Assembly: GCA_017792465.1 (NCBI GenBank)
Contig: CP051234.1
Location: 1,614,606 to 1,678,605 of the forward strand
Source of the DNA: Filomicrobium sp.
GTDB lineage: Bacteria; Pseudomonadota; Alphaproteobacteria; Rhizobiales; Hyphomicrobiaceae
Length of the DNA stretch: 64,000 nt
Direction of reading: 5' to 3'
Shown: positions 18,163 through 27,045 of the stretch, piece by piece
Layout: the number at the start of each line of letters is the position of its first letter
How positions within the stretch are numbered: position 1 is the stretch's first letter
Program-made: the position numbers and the translations under genes
The notes under the pieces: model-generated
Seen by the model: the letters and a program-made list of their open reading frames with translations, nothing else
The model's database searches: none
What the model was told of the DNA's origin: nothing

Positions 18163-18855
18163 GTGGTGCATTCCCTTCTCCTCATCGAAGATGACGAGCG
18201 ACTGGCGCAGATGGTCGTCGATTATCTCGAAGGTGCAGGTTTCAAGGTCCTTCATGCGGCAACCGGTCGTGACGGGCTGACGGCCGTGCAGCGCGAACCG
18301 GTCGAAGGGATCATTCTCGACCTGATGCTGCCGGACATGGATGGGCTCGATGTCTGCCGGGCGATCCGCGCGCAAGCTCAGACGCCGATCCTGATGTTGA
18401 CGGCGCGCGGCGAAGCGATGGATCGCATCATCGGTCTTGAGCTTGGCGCTGACGACTATCTACCCAAACCTTTCGAGCCACGCGAGCTTCTCGCGCGGCT
18501 TAAAGCTATCCTCCGGCGCAGCTCTCATGGAGAACCCGGCAAAGAGGACGTCCTTCAATTCGGACGTCTTGAAATCGACCGCAACGCCAGGGAGGTCCGC
18601 TTGGATGGAAAGCCAGCGCAATTGACAGGGCATCAATTCGAGATGCTGCGGGCATTGGCCGAACATCCGGGACGTGTTCTGACGCGCGAACAGATCATGG
18701 ACCTTGTGCGCGGCGATACCCTGGAAGCGTTCGACCGTTCGATTGATGTCCACATCTCACGCATCCGCCAGGCGATCGAAGATAACCCGAAAGAACCGCG
18801 CCGGATTATCACCGTGCGTGGCGCGGGGTATGTCTTTGCCAAGGCTCAGGAGTGA
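18163..18855 (+). CDS. OmpR/PhoB-family response regulator
   Basis: 230 residues: receiver domain with acidic pocket (EDD at 9-11), phospho-acceptor D53 (LDLMLPDMDG) and conserved Lys in YLPKPFEPREL, then a winged-helix DNA-binding domain (LTGHQFEMLRALAEHPGRVLTREQIMDLVRG, HISRIRQAIEDNP, IITVRGAGYVF). It starts with GTG at 18163, with GGAG 8 nt upstream. It is the partner of the kinase 123 bp downstream and resembles CpxR/RstA. The Spy-like gene upstream is a likely target. Confidence 0.92.
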   Translation: MVHSLLLIEDDERLAQMVVDYLEGAGFKVLHAATGRDGLTAVQREPVEGIILDLMLPDMDGLDVCRAIRAQAQTPILMLTARGEAMDRIIGLELGADDYLPKPFEPRELLARLKAILRRSSHGEPGKEDVLQFGRLEIDRNAREVRLDGKPAQLTGHQFEMLRALAEHPGRVLTREQIMDLVRGDTLEAFDRSIDVHISRIRQAIEDNPKEPRRIITVRGAGYVFAKAQE

Positions 18856-18978
18856 GATGTGAGAGCGAACCTTGAAATGTGCATTATCCTTTCTTCGGCT
18901 CCGTTCCTGGCCAGCCAAGACTGCTCCGGCTTGCGGTGCGCACGCGTGGTTGAACATCTCAATTAAAGGCAGGGTAAA

Positions 18979-20286
18979 ATGTTCAGGCGCCTTTCAACGC
19001 AAATCTACCTGACAATCCTGATCACGCTGCTCGTCGTCGTTTTCGTCGCTGGCAGCCTTTGGCGCTTCAGTGGCGGCGAACGCCGGTTCCAGCATGCCGT
19101 CGAGGTCGCCGGAGAACTGCTCGCCAATGGACTTCCGGCAGCCGATGCGCCGGTTGCAGATCAACGCGAGGCGGCGATCGATCTTGCACGTCGGCTGCGC
19201 CTCGATCTTGCGCTTTATTCGGCTGACGGGACGCGCATTGCCGACTTCGGCAAAAAGCTACCCTCGCCTTATGGCGCCAAGAGACACCATCACCGCGATG
19301 CCGATGATGACGATAAAGGCGGCTTCATTCGTGGCGGACCCGGAGGTCCGGCGTGGTCGGTGCCGCTTCCCGATGGCCGGATTATCGTGGCGCGCCCACC
19401 TCACACGCGGCCGGTTCCACGGCCGGTTCGCTTCATTGTGTGGCTGGCGGCGGTTGCCGTGCTGGTCGGACTATGCGCCTGGCCTGTCGTGCGCGGCTTG
19501 ACGCGGCGTCTGGAACGCCTTCAGGAAGGCGTCGAACGTCTCGGCGGTGGCGATCTTGCGGCGCGGGTTGATGTGCGCGGGCGCGATGAGATCGCCAAGC
19601 TTGCCGAGAGCTTCAATACTTCGGCCGCGCGCATCGAACAGCTCGTCAAAGCCAACAAGCTTTTGCTTGCGAACGCCAGTCACGAGTTGCGGACACCGCT
19701 CGCGCGTATCCGCATGGGCATCGAACTCATGGAAAGCGATCCCTCCAAGCGGCGGCGCGACGACCTTGAAAGCGACATCAATGAACTCGACGACATGATC
19801 GAGGAGATCCTGCTCGTCAGCAGGCTCGATCAGGCCGATCAGCCGAACGAACGCAGCGAGACGGATGTGCTGGCTTTGGCGGCGGAAGAAGCTTCGCGCT
19901 ACCCCGACCTTGATGTCTCCGGCGAGCCGGTGACGATCATGGGCGACCAAAAGCTTCTCAGACGCCTTGTCAGAAACCTGATCGACAATGCCATTAAGCA
20001 TGGCGCGCAGCCGATCAGCGTGTACGTCGCTCGCTTGAATGAAGCTGGCAGAGACGGCGCAGTCTTGACGGTCAGCGACAATGGTCCGGGCATCTCGGCC
20101 GATTTGGCCGAACAGGTTTTCGAACCTTTCCATCGCGGGCCATCGCGCGGCAAAGTCGGCGGCAGCGGGTTGGGGCTTGCCCTTGTGCGTTCGATCGCCG
20201 AACGCCATGGCGGAAGTGCACGTTTCGAAGCCGGCAGCGAGGGACGGCTCAACAAGGTTGTCGTGAAACTGGCTGCGGGTGCGTGA
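18979..20286 (+). CDS. Sensor histidine kinase, CpxA/RstB-like
   Basis: 435 residues: first membrane helix at about 9-28, a periplasmic region with an unusual KRHHHRDADDDDKGG stretch (about 101-115), second helix at about 151-171, HAMP domain (RLQEGVERLGGGDLAARVDV), HisKA with phospho-acceptor H235 (NASHELRTPLARI) and an HATPase domain with NLIDNAIKHG, DNGPGI and GSGLGLALVRSIAERHGG. The His/Asp run would suit metal sensing. Ribosome site GGCAGGG precedes the ATG. It is transcribed with the regulator at 18163-18855. Confidence 0.92.
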   Translation: MFRRLSTQIYLTILITLLVVVFVAGSLWRFSGGERRFQHAVEVAGELLANGLPAADAPVADQREAAIDLARRLRLDLALYSADGTRIADFGKKLPSPYGAKRHHHRDADDDDKGGFIRGGPGGPAWSVPLPDGRIIVARPPHTRPVPRPVRFIVWLAAVAVLVGLCAWPVVRGLTRRLERLQEGVERLGGGDLAARVDVRGRDEIAKLAESFNTSAARIEQLVKANKLLLANASHELRTPLARIRMGIELMESDPSKRRRDDLESDINELDDMIEEILLVSRLDQADQPNERSETDVLALAAEEASRYPDLDVSGEPVTIMGDQKLLRRLVRNLIDNAIKHGAQPISVYVARLNEAGRDGAVLTVSDNGPGISADLAEQVFEPFHRGPSRGKVGGSGLGLALVRSIAERHGGSARFEAGSEGRLNKVVVKLAAGA

Positions 20287-20323
20287 AGCTCGCGTGCTAA
20301 GTAGGTGATTGCACCTCCCTCAC

Positions 20324-20797
20324 CTAGCTTTCCTCGTCGGTCCCTGCGATTTTTGCCAGCGCGCGTTTGCGGGCGAGCATGCGATCTCGATCCGTCACGT
20401 AGATGAGGCCGGCGATCTGGCGAATGAGCTGATCCTCATAAGGGTCCAACGTGCCGTCGGCATAGGCGACCGACCAGAGCATCTCGATGACGTCGGTTTT
20501 TTCCTGTGCGCCCATCGCCTGGTTGATGCGATGGGTGAAGGGAAAATACTGAGCGCTTTGGCTGGTGCGCTCGTCGGCGGCTTCGATCAGCTCGCTGACC
20601 TGTTCTTTCGACAATTCGAAACGCTGCGCCAGCAGGTCTTCGACAACGCGGCGCTCATCACTGGAGAAATCCTGGTCCATGCGGCCGGCTTCAACCAGAA
20701 GGGCTGCCACCGCGGCCTGTGTGTCCTGTTCGGGATCATCGGAGGGTTCGTCCCAGCCGGCGCCGCCTAGAAGTTTTTTGATCCGATCGAACATCAT
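20324..20797 (-). CDS. TerB-family tellurite resistance/acidic metal-binding-like protein
   Basis: 157-residue protein with a TerB fold: helical, with acidic motifs DQDFSSDERRVVEDLL and YADGTLDPYEDQLIRQIAGLI. Both resemble the two-fold repeat of TerB proteins. The start at 20797 (MMFDRIKKLLGG) has AGGAG 5 nt upstream; the following Met is also possible. TerB proteins occur in stress and membrane-associated complexes, but stand-alone copies like this have no defined role. It diverges from the receptor-channel gene at 21001. Confidence 0.8.
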   Translation of the reverse strand: MMFDRIKKLLGGAGWDEPSDDPEQDTQAAVAALLVEAGRMDQDFSSDERRVVEDLLAQRFELSKEQVSELIEAADERTSQSAQYFPFTHRINQAMGAQEKTDVIEMLWSVAYADGTLDPYEDQLIRQIAGLIYVTDRDRMLARKRALAKIAGTDEES

Positions 20798-21000
20798 TTG
20801 CTCCTTTGCCGCGATATTTGCTTCAATCACGGCAAAGAAGCAAATGTTAGGACCCTCAACGCGTATCAACCCTGCCGGACCGGTCCGCTGCGGCGATTGG
20901 TTGGTATAGTTAAGAAACCTTCTCGACCAGCCAAGGTTGCATCGACCGGGGCTGCATTGCTAGCGTCGGACGCAAAACCATCCGCAATGAGGGTCAATAC

Positions 21001-22113
21001 GTGTTCAATACAATTATCCGTCTGGTCTCAGTGGCCCTGTTCATTGCTGCCGCATCAAGCTTCGCGCACGCGCAGGACCAAACGGAGAATGCGGCCGGTG
21101 ATGCGACCATCGAAACCTGGCGTGTTGCAACCAAGGCCGCACCCCCGTTTGCCATGCTTAGCGATGACGGCAATTGGACAGGGCTTGCAATCGAACTGTT
21201 CGAAGAAATCGCGAGTGAGCAGAACAAAACCATCACGTGGAGCGGCATCAGCTCAACGAAGGAGCTTATCGAACAAGTCGCCGCAAAGAATTTCGATGCA
21301 GGCATCGCCGCGATAACGATCACCGCCGAGCGTGAAAAGTCTCTCGACTTTTCGCATACCTACTACAGTTCAGGGCTGGCAATTGCCGTATCTCGCGACA
21401 AGAACCTAGGCATATTCGCCATCTTCAAGGCGCTTTCGTCGCCGGAGTTTTTGGCGACGGTTGGAACGTTGGGTCTACTCCTGCTTGTCGTTGGTGCCAT
21501 CATCTGGGTTGTCGAGCGCAAACAAAATCCGGAGCAGTTTCAAAAAGATCCGGTGCAGGGCATCGGCAATGGCTTTTGGTGGTCCGCGGTGACAATGACG
21601 ACGGTTGGTTATGGCGATAAGTCTCCGATCACTCCGGTGGGCAGGGCAATCGCGATCGTCTGGATGTTTGCGGCGTTGATCCTGACAGCCGTCTTCACTG
21701 CACAGCTCACGACCTCTTTGACCATCCGCGGGATTTCGGGCCCGGTCTCGGGACTGGCGGACTTGCCACGCGCAGCAGTCGGCGTCGTGAGCAAATCATC
21801 CTCGGGCGACTACTTCTCCAAGAGGTACATCTCGGTGCGGTCCTACGAGAGCGTCGAAGATGGTCTCGATGCTCTCAAGGACGGTAAGATCGATGCCTTC
21901 GTGCACGACGAGCCGATTCTGCGCTTCACAATACGGCGCAAGTATTCAGCCGAATTGGAGTTGCTCGACCAGATCTTCGAACCGCAAGACTATGGGATCG
22001 CGATGCCGGAAGGCAGTCCGCTGCGCGAGCCGGTCAACCAGAGCCTATTGGAAGTGCGCAACTCGACGCGGTGGAGCGATATCAAGTCACGCTACTTCGG
22101 CAAAGAAGATTGA
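21001..22113 (+). CDS. GluR0-like ionotropic receptor: periplasmic ligand-binding domain with potassium channel
   Basis: 370 residues with the split architecture of prokaryotic ionotropic glutamate receptors. Signal peptide 1-24; ligand-binding lobe 1 (about 38-140, TWRVATKAAPPFAMLSDDGN and FDAGIAAITITAERE); membrane helix 152-171; pore helix and filter WWSAVTMTTVGYGDKSP with TVGYGD at 201-206; second helix 216-240; then lobe 2 (GVVSKSSSGDYFSKRY, DGLDALKDGKIDAFVHDEPIL). TVGYGD is the potassium selectivity filter, so potassium flow gated by an amino-acid-like ligand is expected. It starts with GTG at 21001 after GAGGG. No transporter genes flank it. Confidence 0.9.
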   Translation: MFNTIIRLVSVALFIAAASSFAHAQDQTENAAGDATIETWRVATKAAPPFAMLSDDGNWTGLAIELFEEIASEQNKTITWSGISSTKELIEQVAAKNFDAGIAAITITAEREKSLDFSHTYYSSGLAIAVSRDKNLGIFAIFKALSSPEFLATVGTLGLLLLVVGAIIWVVERKQNPEQFQKDPVQGIGNGFWWSAVTMTTVGYGDKSPITPVGRAIAIVWMFAALILTAVFTAQLTTSLTIRGISGPVSGLADLPRAAVGVVSKSSSGDYFSKRYISVRSYESVEDGLDALKDGKIDAFVHDEPILRFTIRRKYSAELELLDQIFEPQDYGIAMPEGSPLREPVNQSLLEVRNSTRWSDIKSRYFGKED

Positions 22114-22136
22114 GGCCTATGGCCAGACCGCAAATG

Positions 22137-22172
22137 AATGGCCCAGAGAGAATTCTCCCTGGGCCATTTTTT
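22137..22172 (+). terminator. Rho-independent terminator after the receptor-channel gene
   Basis: AATGGCCCAG (22137-22146) pairs with CTGGGCCATT (22159-22168), with further inner pairing around GAGAATTCTC, followed by a T-run to 22172. It separates this gene from the convergent molybdenum hydroxylase gene. Confidence 0.9.
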
Positions 22173-22176
22173 CGTC

Positions 22177-24420
22177 TCAGGCCGCATCCGTTGCGAACGG
22201 CAGATTTCGTACGCGCTTGCCAGTCAGCTTGGCCCATGCGTTGGCGACGGCTGGGCCTATCGGAGGAACGCCTGGTTCACCGACGCCGGTCGGTGCTTCG
22301 GCAGACTTGATGATCTTAACTTGGACATCCGGCATTTCGTTGATGCGGAGCGATCGATAAGTATCGAAGTTCTGCTCAACGACGCGGCCTTTGTCCAAGT
22401 TGATCCCTGCGAAAAGAATATGGCCGAGGCCATAGCCGATGCCGCCTTCGATCTGGGCCTTGATGATGTTGGGGTTGACGGCAACGCCGCAGTCGATCGC
22501 GCTCCAGACCTTGTGGACACGGGGAATGCCTTTTTCATCACTTTCGCTGACTTCGGCGATCGTGGCGACGTAGGATTCAAAGGACTTATGAACAGCCACC
22601 CCGCGGGCGCGGCCTTCAGGCACTTGCGAACCCCAGTCAGCTAATTCCGAGACAGCTTTCAGAACACCGGCGTAGCGCGGATGCTTATCGCCCAACAAAC
22701 GCAACCGCTCGGCGACGGGGTCTTTGCCGCCCATAGCCAAGAGCTCATCGAGGAAGGTTTCGGTCGAATAGGCGGTGTGCGTATGGCCGACAGAGCGCCA
22801 CCACAAGGGCGGCACCTTCAGTGTCTTCATGTGGAAGGAGATACGCTTGTTCGGGATCGCATAGGGAAGGTCACTGGCACCCTCCACCATCGTCGGGTCG
22901 ACGCCATCCTTCATCATGGCTTCGAACGGCGTGCCCTTCATGATCGATTGGCCGACGAGGACGTGATCCCAGGCGGTGATGTTGCCATCGGCATCGACGG
23001 AGCCCTTCAGACGGTGGACGTTGAGCGGCCGATAGAAGCCGGCACTGATATCGTCCTCACGCGTGAAGACGAGCTTTACCGGGCGCTTGGCATCAATGGC
23101 CTTGACCGCACTTGCGCATTCGGAGGCAATATCGGCAACGGGTGTTGCGCGACGTCCGAAGCTGCCGCCAGCAAACAGCGTATTGACCGTCACTTCCTCA
23201 GGCCTGAAGCCCAGTGTCTTGGCGACCGCGCCCTGGTCCATAGTTTGGAACTGCGATCCAGCCCAGCACGTTGCGCCGTCCTCAGTGGCTTCGATGAGGA
23301 AGTCTTCCGGCTCCATCGGCGCGTGTGCCAGATAGGGGAAGACGTACTCGGCTTCGATCGTCTTGCCGCCGCCTGACAAAGCTTTTTCGGCATCGCCTTC
23401 GTTGGTGATGACGCGACCGGTCGTTGCCGCAGACTTCTTGAAATCGTCGACGATCTCAGCTGTTGAGCGCGTCTCGGCTTCGCTTTCGTCCCACTCAAGC
23501 TTGAGCGCGTCGCGGCCTTTCTTGGCGGCCCAGAAGCCTTCGGCATAGACGGCGACGCCATGCGGGACCTCCTTGACGTCAACGACACCTTTGACTTTCC
23601 GGGTCTCGGCGTCATCCATGCTTTTGAGCTTACCGCCAAAGACGGGCGGGCGCTGGATCAGAACCGTCAGCATATTCGGACGCGTCTTATCCATCGTGAA
23701 CTCGGCCATGCCGGTCGATTTCGCTTTGGTGTCGAGCTTGGGAAGATCGGTGCCGATCAGGACGAATTCGCTCGGTTCTTTGAGGAACGGATCCTGCGGC
23801 GGGGTGAGTTTGGAAGCGGCTTCGGCAACGTCTCCGAAGCTTGCCGTCTTGCCTTTACCTTCGTGCGCGATGACGCCCTTCTTGACGGTGATCTCATCGG
23901 CCGGCACGCCCCAGGCTTTGCTTGCGGCTTCGACCAGCATGTGGCGCGCTGCGGCGCCTGCCTTGCGCATCTGCAGATACGAGTTGGCGATGGCGGTCGA
24001 GCCGCCGGTGCCCTGCACGCCGAACTTCAGGTTCTTGTAGAGTTCGTTATTTGCAGGCGCTGATTGCGCACGCATTTGCGCCCAATCTGCATCAAGCTCT
24101 TCGGCAACCAGAGTCGTCAGACCGGTGAACGGTCCCTGGCCGAATTCGATGTGCTTGATGAGGACCGTCACGGTGCTGTCGGGGGCAATCCTCACGAAAG
24201 CGTTGGGGGCAAACATGCCCTCGGCTGCACCGTCCTGGAACACTGCGGCGGCGCCCGATTGCGCCTTGGCTGCGGTCGGCAGGTGCAGGCCGATGACGAG
24301 ACCGGCGCCAGCTCCGGCGATGCTTTTCAGAATTGTCCGGCGTGAAAAATCGCCACGCGCGTCAGCTTCGGACGCGCTTTGCGAATTTGCCGGATCGTAT
24401 TTGTCGAACAGAAACTGCAT
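22177..24420 (-). CDS. Molybdopterin-binding large subunit of an isoquinoline 1-oxidoreductase/aldehyde dehydrogenase-like hydroxylase
   Basis: 747 residues of the xanthine dehydrogenase family, IorB-like. A twin-arginine signal (SRRTILKSIAGAGAGLVIG) places it in the periplasm or on the membrane. Molybdenum-cofactor regions are visible: IEFGQGPFTGLTTLVAEELDADW, GGSFGRRA, WRSVGHTHTAYSTETFLDEL and the C-terminal GVGEPGVPPIGPAVANA with the catalytic Glu. It partners with the small iron-sulfur subunit 18 bp upstream. No FAD subunit is present, as in two-subunit enzymes that pass electrons to a cytochrome. The substrate is probably an aldehyde or N-heterocycle and is unknown. Confidence 0.88.
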   Translation of the reverse strand: MQFLFDKYDPANSQSASEADARGDFSRRTILKSIAGAGAGLVIGLHLPTAAKAQSGAAAVFQDGAAEGMFAPNAFVRIAPDSTVTVLIKHIEFGQGPFTGLTTLVAEELDADWAQMRAQSAPANNELYKNLKFGVQGTGGSTAIANSYLQMRKAGAAARHMLVEAASKAWGVPADEITVKKGVIAHEGKGKTASFGDVAEAASKLTPPQDPFLKEPSEFVLIGTDLPKLDTKAKSTGMAEFTMDKTRPNMLTVLIQRPPVFGGKLKSMDDAETRKVKGVVDVKEVPHGVAVYAEGFWAAKKGRDALKLEWDESEAETRSTAEIVDDFKKSAATTGRVITNEGDAEKALSGGGKTIEAEYVFPYLAHAPMEPEDFLIEATEDGATCWAGSQFQTMDQGAVAKTLGFRPEEVTVNTLFAGGSFGRRATPVADIASECASAVKAIDAKRPVKLVFTREDDISAGFYRPLNVHRLKGSVDADGNITAWDHVLVGQSIMKGTPFEAMMKDGVDPTMVEGASDLPYAIPNKRISFHMKTLKVPPLWWRSVGHTHTAYSTETFLDELLAMGGKDPVAERLRLLGDKHPRYAGVLKAVSELADWGSQVPEGRARGVAVHKSFESYVATIAEVSESDEKGIPRVHKVWSAIDCGVAVNPNIIKAQIEGGIGYGLGHILFAGINLDKGRVVEQNFDTYRSLRINEMPDVQVKIIKSAEAPTGVGEPGVPPIGPAVANAWAKLTGKRVRNLPFATDAA

Positions 24421-24438
24421 GTCGTTTGGCCTCCGGCG

Positions 24439-24903
24439 TTAGCTTTTCAATTCGGCAGCGGCGGTTTTGATGGCCGCGCGAATGCGATGGTAGGTGGCAC
24501 AGCGACAGATGTTGCCGGTCATTGCTGCGTCGATATCGTCGTCGGTGGGTTTGGGCGTCTCGCGAAGTAGGGCGACAGCGCTCATGATCTGACCGGACTG
24601 GCAGTAACCGCACTGGGGGACGTCGTGCTTGATCCAGGCATCCTGGATGGCTTTGGCTTCGGCACCGGCAACCGATTCAATGGTGACGATCTCACTTTCT
24701 GCGGCGGCCTCGACAGGTGTCACGCACGAGCGCGTCGCCTGGCCGTCGATGTGCACCGTACAGGCGCCGCACTGAGCGATTCCGCAACCGAACTTCGTGC
24801 CGGTCATATTGAGTTCATCGCGCAACGCCCAGAGCAGAGGCATCTCAGGGTCGACATCGACCTCATGAGCCTTGCCGTTCACGTTCAAGGTGAATTTGGC
24901 CAT
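24439..24903 (-). CDS. (2Fe-2S)-binding small subunit of molybdenum hydroxylase (IorA-like)
   Basis: 154 residues. Plant-type ferredoxin cluster: [18 protein letters not shown] with an additional Cys in RSCVTPVE; second cluster: [16 protein letters not shown] and [12 protein letters not shown]. The length and cysteine pattern match IorA/CoxS small subunits. GGAG lies 7 nt upstream of the ATG at 24903. It is the first gene of a two-gene operon with the large subunit. Confidence 0.93.
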   Translation of the reverse strand: MAKFTLNVNGKAHEVDVDPEMPLLWALRDELNMTGTKFGCGIAQCGACTVHIDGQATRSCVTPVEAAAESEIVTIESVAGAEAKAIQDAWIKHDVPQCGYCQSGQIMSAVALLRETPKPTDDDIDAAMTGNICRCATYHRIRAAIKTAAAELKS

Positions 24904-25043
24904 AATATTCTCCGTATTGCGGGCTGCGGTAGTGACGACATCTCATCTACAACGCCCGGAGGGTTCGAACCGTTGCGCTAAGAATGGCACGTCGACAATT
25001 TTGAATTAAGACGGTTCTGCAGGTAGTCACGAGGGTTTGAAGG

Positions 25044-25640
25044 TTAGCCCTTGGGGCGAGCAAAGCGCACTTTCCCGCCGAAGGCTGGGACGTGCGACGG
25101 CCAGGCGATCTCGGGCAAACCTTGGAGAGATCCATACAGGCTTGAAATAGGGCCGCCATGGCTGATTGCCAAGACCTGCCCTTCAGATCTGCAACTTAGT
25201 TCATCATACCAGCCGCGTACGCGGTCGCGCATCGCATGCAGGGTTTCGCCACCAGGAGGCGCAAAGGTGGCCGGCTCGTTGACGACGCGGGCGATGTCGA
25301 AACCATCATGATAGATGTCGTCCCAGGTGCGCATTTCCCAAGCGCCGAAATTGAATTCGGCCAAACGCGCGTCCGTTATCGGCGGCAAGTCCAGCCGATC
25401 TGCAACCGCTTCGGCAAGAAGGCGCGCGCGGGTCAAACCTGAATGCACGATGGTGCGTGGCTGCGATGCGGCGAGTTCGCATGCCAGATCGTCAATGTGC
25501 TGCAAGCCGACCTCCGACAACGTGACATCGCTAGCGCCATAACAGACACCTTTGAGGTCTTCGGAGACTGCCGTGTGGCGGACCATGATGAGCCAGTCGG
25601 CGTCATCCGGCTGCGACGGCTTGCGCGCATCTTCGACCAT
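25044..25640 (-). CDS. cobC: Histidine phosphatase, probable alpha-ribazole phosphatase
   Basis: 198-residue phosphoglycerate-mutase-like enzyme. The catalytic histidine lies in MVRHTAVSE (RHT rather than RHG, as often seen in alphaproteobacterial CobC), with VCYGASDVTLSEVG, FNFGAWEMRTWDDI and the second His in ISHGGPISSLYG. It overlaps the end of cobU by one base (TGATG), the last gene of a cobalamin operon, so it most likely removes the phosphate of alpha-ribazole-5'-phosphate or adenosylcobalamin-5'-phosphate. Confidence 0.82.
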   Translation of the reverse strand: MVEDARKPSQPDDADWLIMVRHTAVSEDLKGVCYGASDVTLSEVGLQHIDDLACELAASQPRTIVHSGLTRARLLAEAVADRLDLPPITDARLAEFNFGAWEMRTWDDIYHDGFDIARVVNEPATFAPPGGETLHAMRDRVRGWYDELSCRSEGQVLAISHGGPISSLYGSLQGLPEIAWPSHVPAFGGKVRFARPKG

Positions 25641-26203
25641 CAGGGCTTCAGCCTCAGCGGCAATCCGGCGGCGACGAATTCGACAACGTCAGCGGCGGCG
25701 GCGATGGCCTGATTGAGGCGGCCTTGGGCATCGCGGAAATCGCGACCCAATGGCGTTTCGGGGACGAGACCCAGACCGACCTCGTTGGAGATCAGGATGA
25801 ATTCATTGGAAGAGGCTTTCATCGCGGCGATGACGTCGGCTGTTGCTTGATCGATATCAACGCCGGCATGCATGAGGTTGCTGAGCCATAGCGTCAGGCA
25901 ATCGACAACGATGAGACCGCGCTCAGCAGCAGGATTGTCTGAAGCGTCGGATTGTCGGCTACTGAAATTTTCCGAAATGGTGCCGATTGCTTGCGCCAAC
26001 GCAATCGGCTCTTCGATCGTCTGCCACTCGGCCCCACGTTCTTTTTGGTGAGCGGCAATCCTTGCAGACATCTCATCGTCGCGGGCTTCGGCGGTGGCAA
26101 TAAAGATGCGGGCGCTCGCGACGCATTCCTCGGCGAGCTGCAATGCCCGGCGGCTCTTGCCGGAACGCGCGCCTCCGAGGATCAAGCAGACCTGGCCCAT
26201 CAC
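25640..26203 (-). CDS. cobU: Bifunctional adenosylcobinamide kinase/adenosylcobinamide-phosphate guanylyltransferase
   Basis: 187 residues. Walker A GGARSGKSRRA near the N-terminus, RIFIATAEARDDEMSARIAAHQKER (with the kinase His), ERGLIVVDCLTLWLSNLM, and VSNEVGLGLVPETPLGRDFRDAQGRLNQ are all typical of CobU/CobP. It activates adenosylcobinamide to the GDP form used by CobS. ATGA-type overlap with cobS upstream and a one-base overlap with cobC downstream show tight translational coupling. The family is named CobP in alphaproteobacteria. Confidence 0.93.
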   Translation of the reverse strand: MMGQVCLILGGARSGKSRRALQLAEECVASARIFIATAEARDDEMSARIAAHQKERGAEWQTIEEPIALAQAIGTISENFSSRQSDASDNPAAERGLIVVDCLTLWLSNLMHAGVDIDQATADVIAAMKASSNEFILISNEVGLGLVPETPLGRDFRDAQGRLNQAIAAAADVVEFVAAGLPLRLKP

Positions 26204-27045
26204 ACAGCCTGTGCGTGGGCGATGCTCACCAGAGCCATCAGGGCTGCGATGCTAGCGACGGTTGCCGTCGCGCCGAGTGCGTCACCGGTGCGGCCGCCCA
26301 GATATTTCGCCGAGATCCCGGTCATCGCGAGGGACGCGGCCAGTGCAGCCCCAAACATCGCCACCATGACATTCCAGCCAAACGCCACCCAGCACGGGAC
26401 GATGGCAATCACAAAGGCGATCGCGACGAGATGCAGGCTCGTCGGCGGCGTATTCGCGGTGAGCCCATCGTCGCGCGCACGCGAGAGCATCATGAGCGGC
26501 ACGCCGATGAAGGCTCTTTGCAGCGCGCCGAGGCAAATGAATATCGCCGCCATGCCGCCCACCTGCGGTTGCCATGTTGCCGTTGCCAATTCTCCGTAGA
26601 GCAACGCCGTCAACGCAAACCAGAAGAGCAAGCCCGCTGCTCCATATGTGCCAAGCCGGCTGTCGCGCATGATGGTGAGCTTCTTGGCGCGGGTCAGTCC
26701 GCCGCCGATGCCATCGCAATAGTCAGCAAAGCCGTCTTCGTGAAACGCACCTGTTGCAAGCACCATCGCAGCCATGGCGACAACAACGGCGACTGAAGCC
26801 CCAAGTCCAAGGTAGGTTGCGGCCGCGAAAACCGCTGCACCAATTGCGCCAACCAGCGCGCCGACGATGGGGTACGCCCAAAAGGCCGAGCCATGATTGG
26901 CTTTGGTTTGAAGATCGAAATGCGGCACCGGGATGCGCGTCAGCAAAGTCAGCGCCAGCAGGAAATCTTCCAGCATCCGCCGCAGCGGCGTGCGGGGAAC
27001 TGCGCGTGCGTAAGTGTCGTCTTCGGGTTCGGGTCTATTCAGCAT
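26200..27045 (-). CDS. cobS: Adenosylcobinamide-GDP ribazoletransferase (cobalamin synthase)
   Basis: 281-residue polytopic inner-membrane enzyme that joins adenosylcobinamide-GDP with alpha-ribazole. The signatures FLLALTLLTRIPVP, AFHEDGFADYCDGIGGG and MRDSRLGTYGAAGL are present, with about six membrane helices. A Met at 27045 (MLNRPEP) is preferred over an upstream reading that overlaps cobT further. It overlaps cobT by 11 bp and cobU by 4 bp. Confidence 0.93.
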   Translation of the reverse strand: MLNRPEPEDDTYARAVPRTPLRRMLEDFLLALTLLTRIPVPHFDLQTKANHGSAFWAYPIVGALVGAIGAAVFAAATYLGLGASVAVVVAMAAMVLATGAFHEDGFADYCDGIGGGLTRAKKLTIMRDSRLGTYGAAGLLFWFALTALLYGELATATWQPQVGGMAAIFICLGALQRAFIGVPLMMLSRARDDGLTANTPPTSLHLVAIAFVIAIVPCWVAFGWNVMVAMFGAALAASLAMTGISAKYLGGRTGDALGATATVASIAALMALVSIAHAQAV

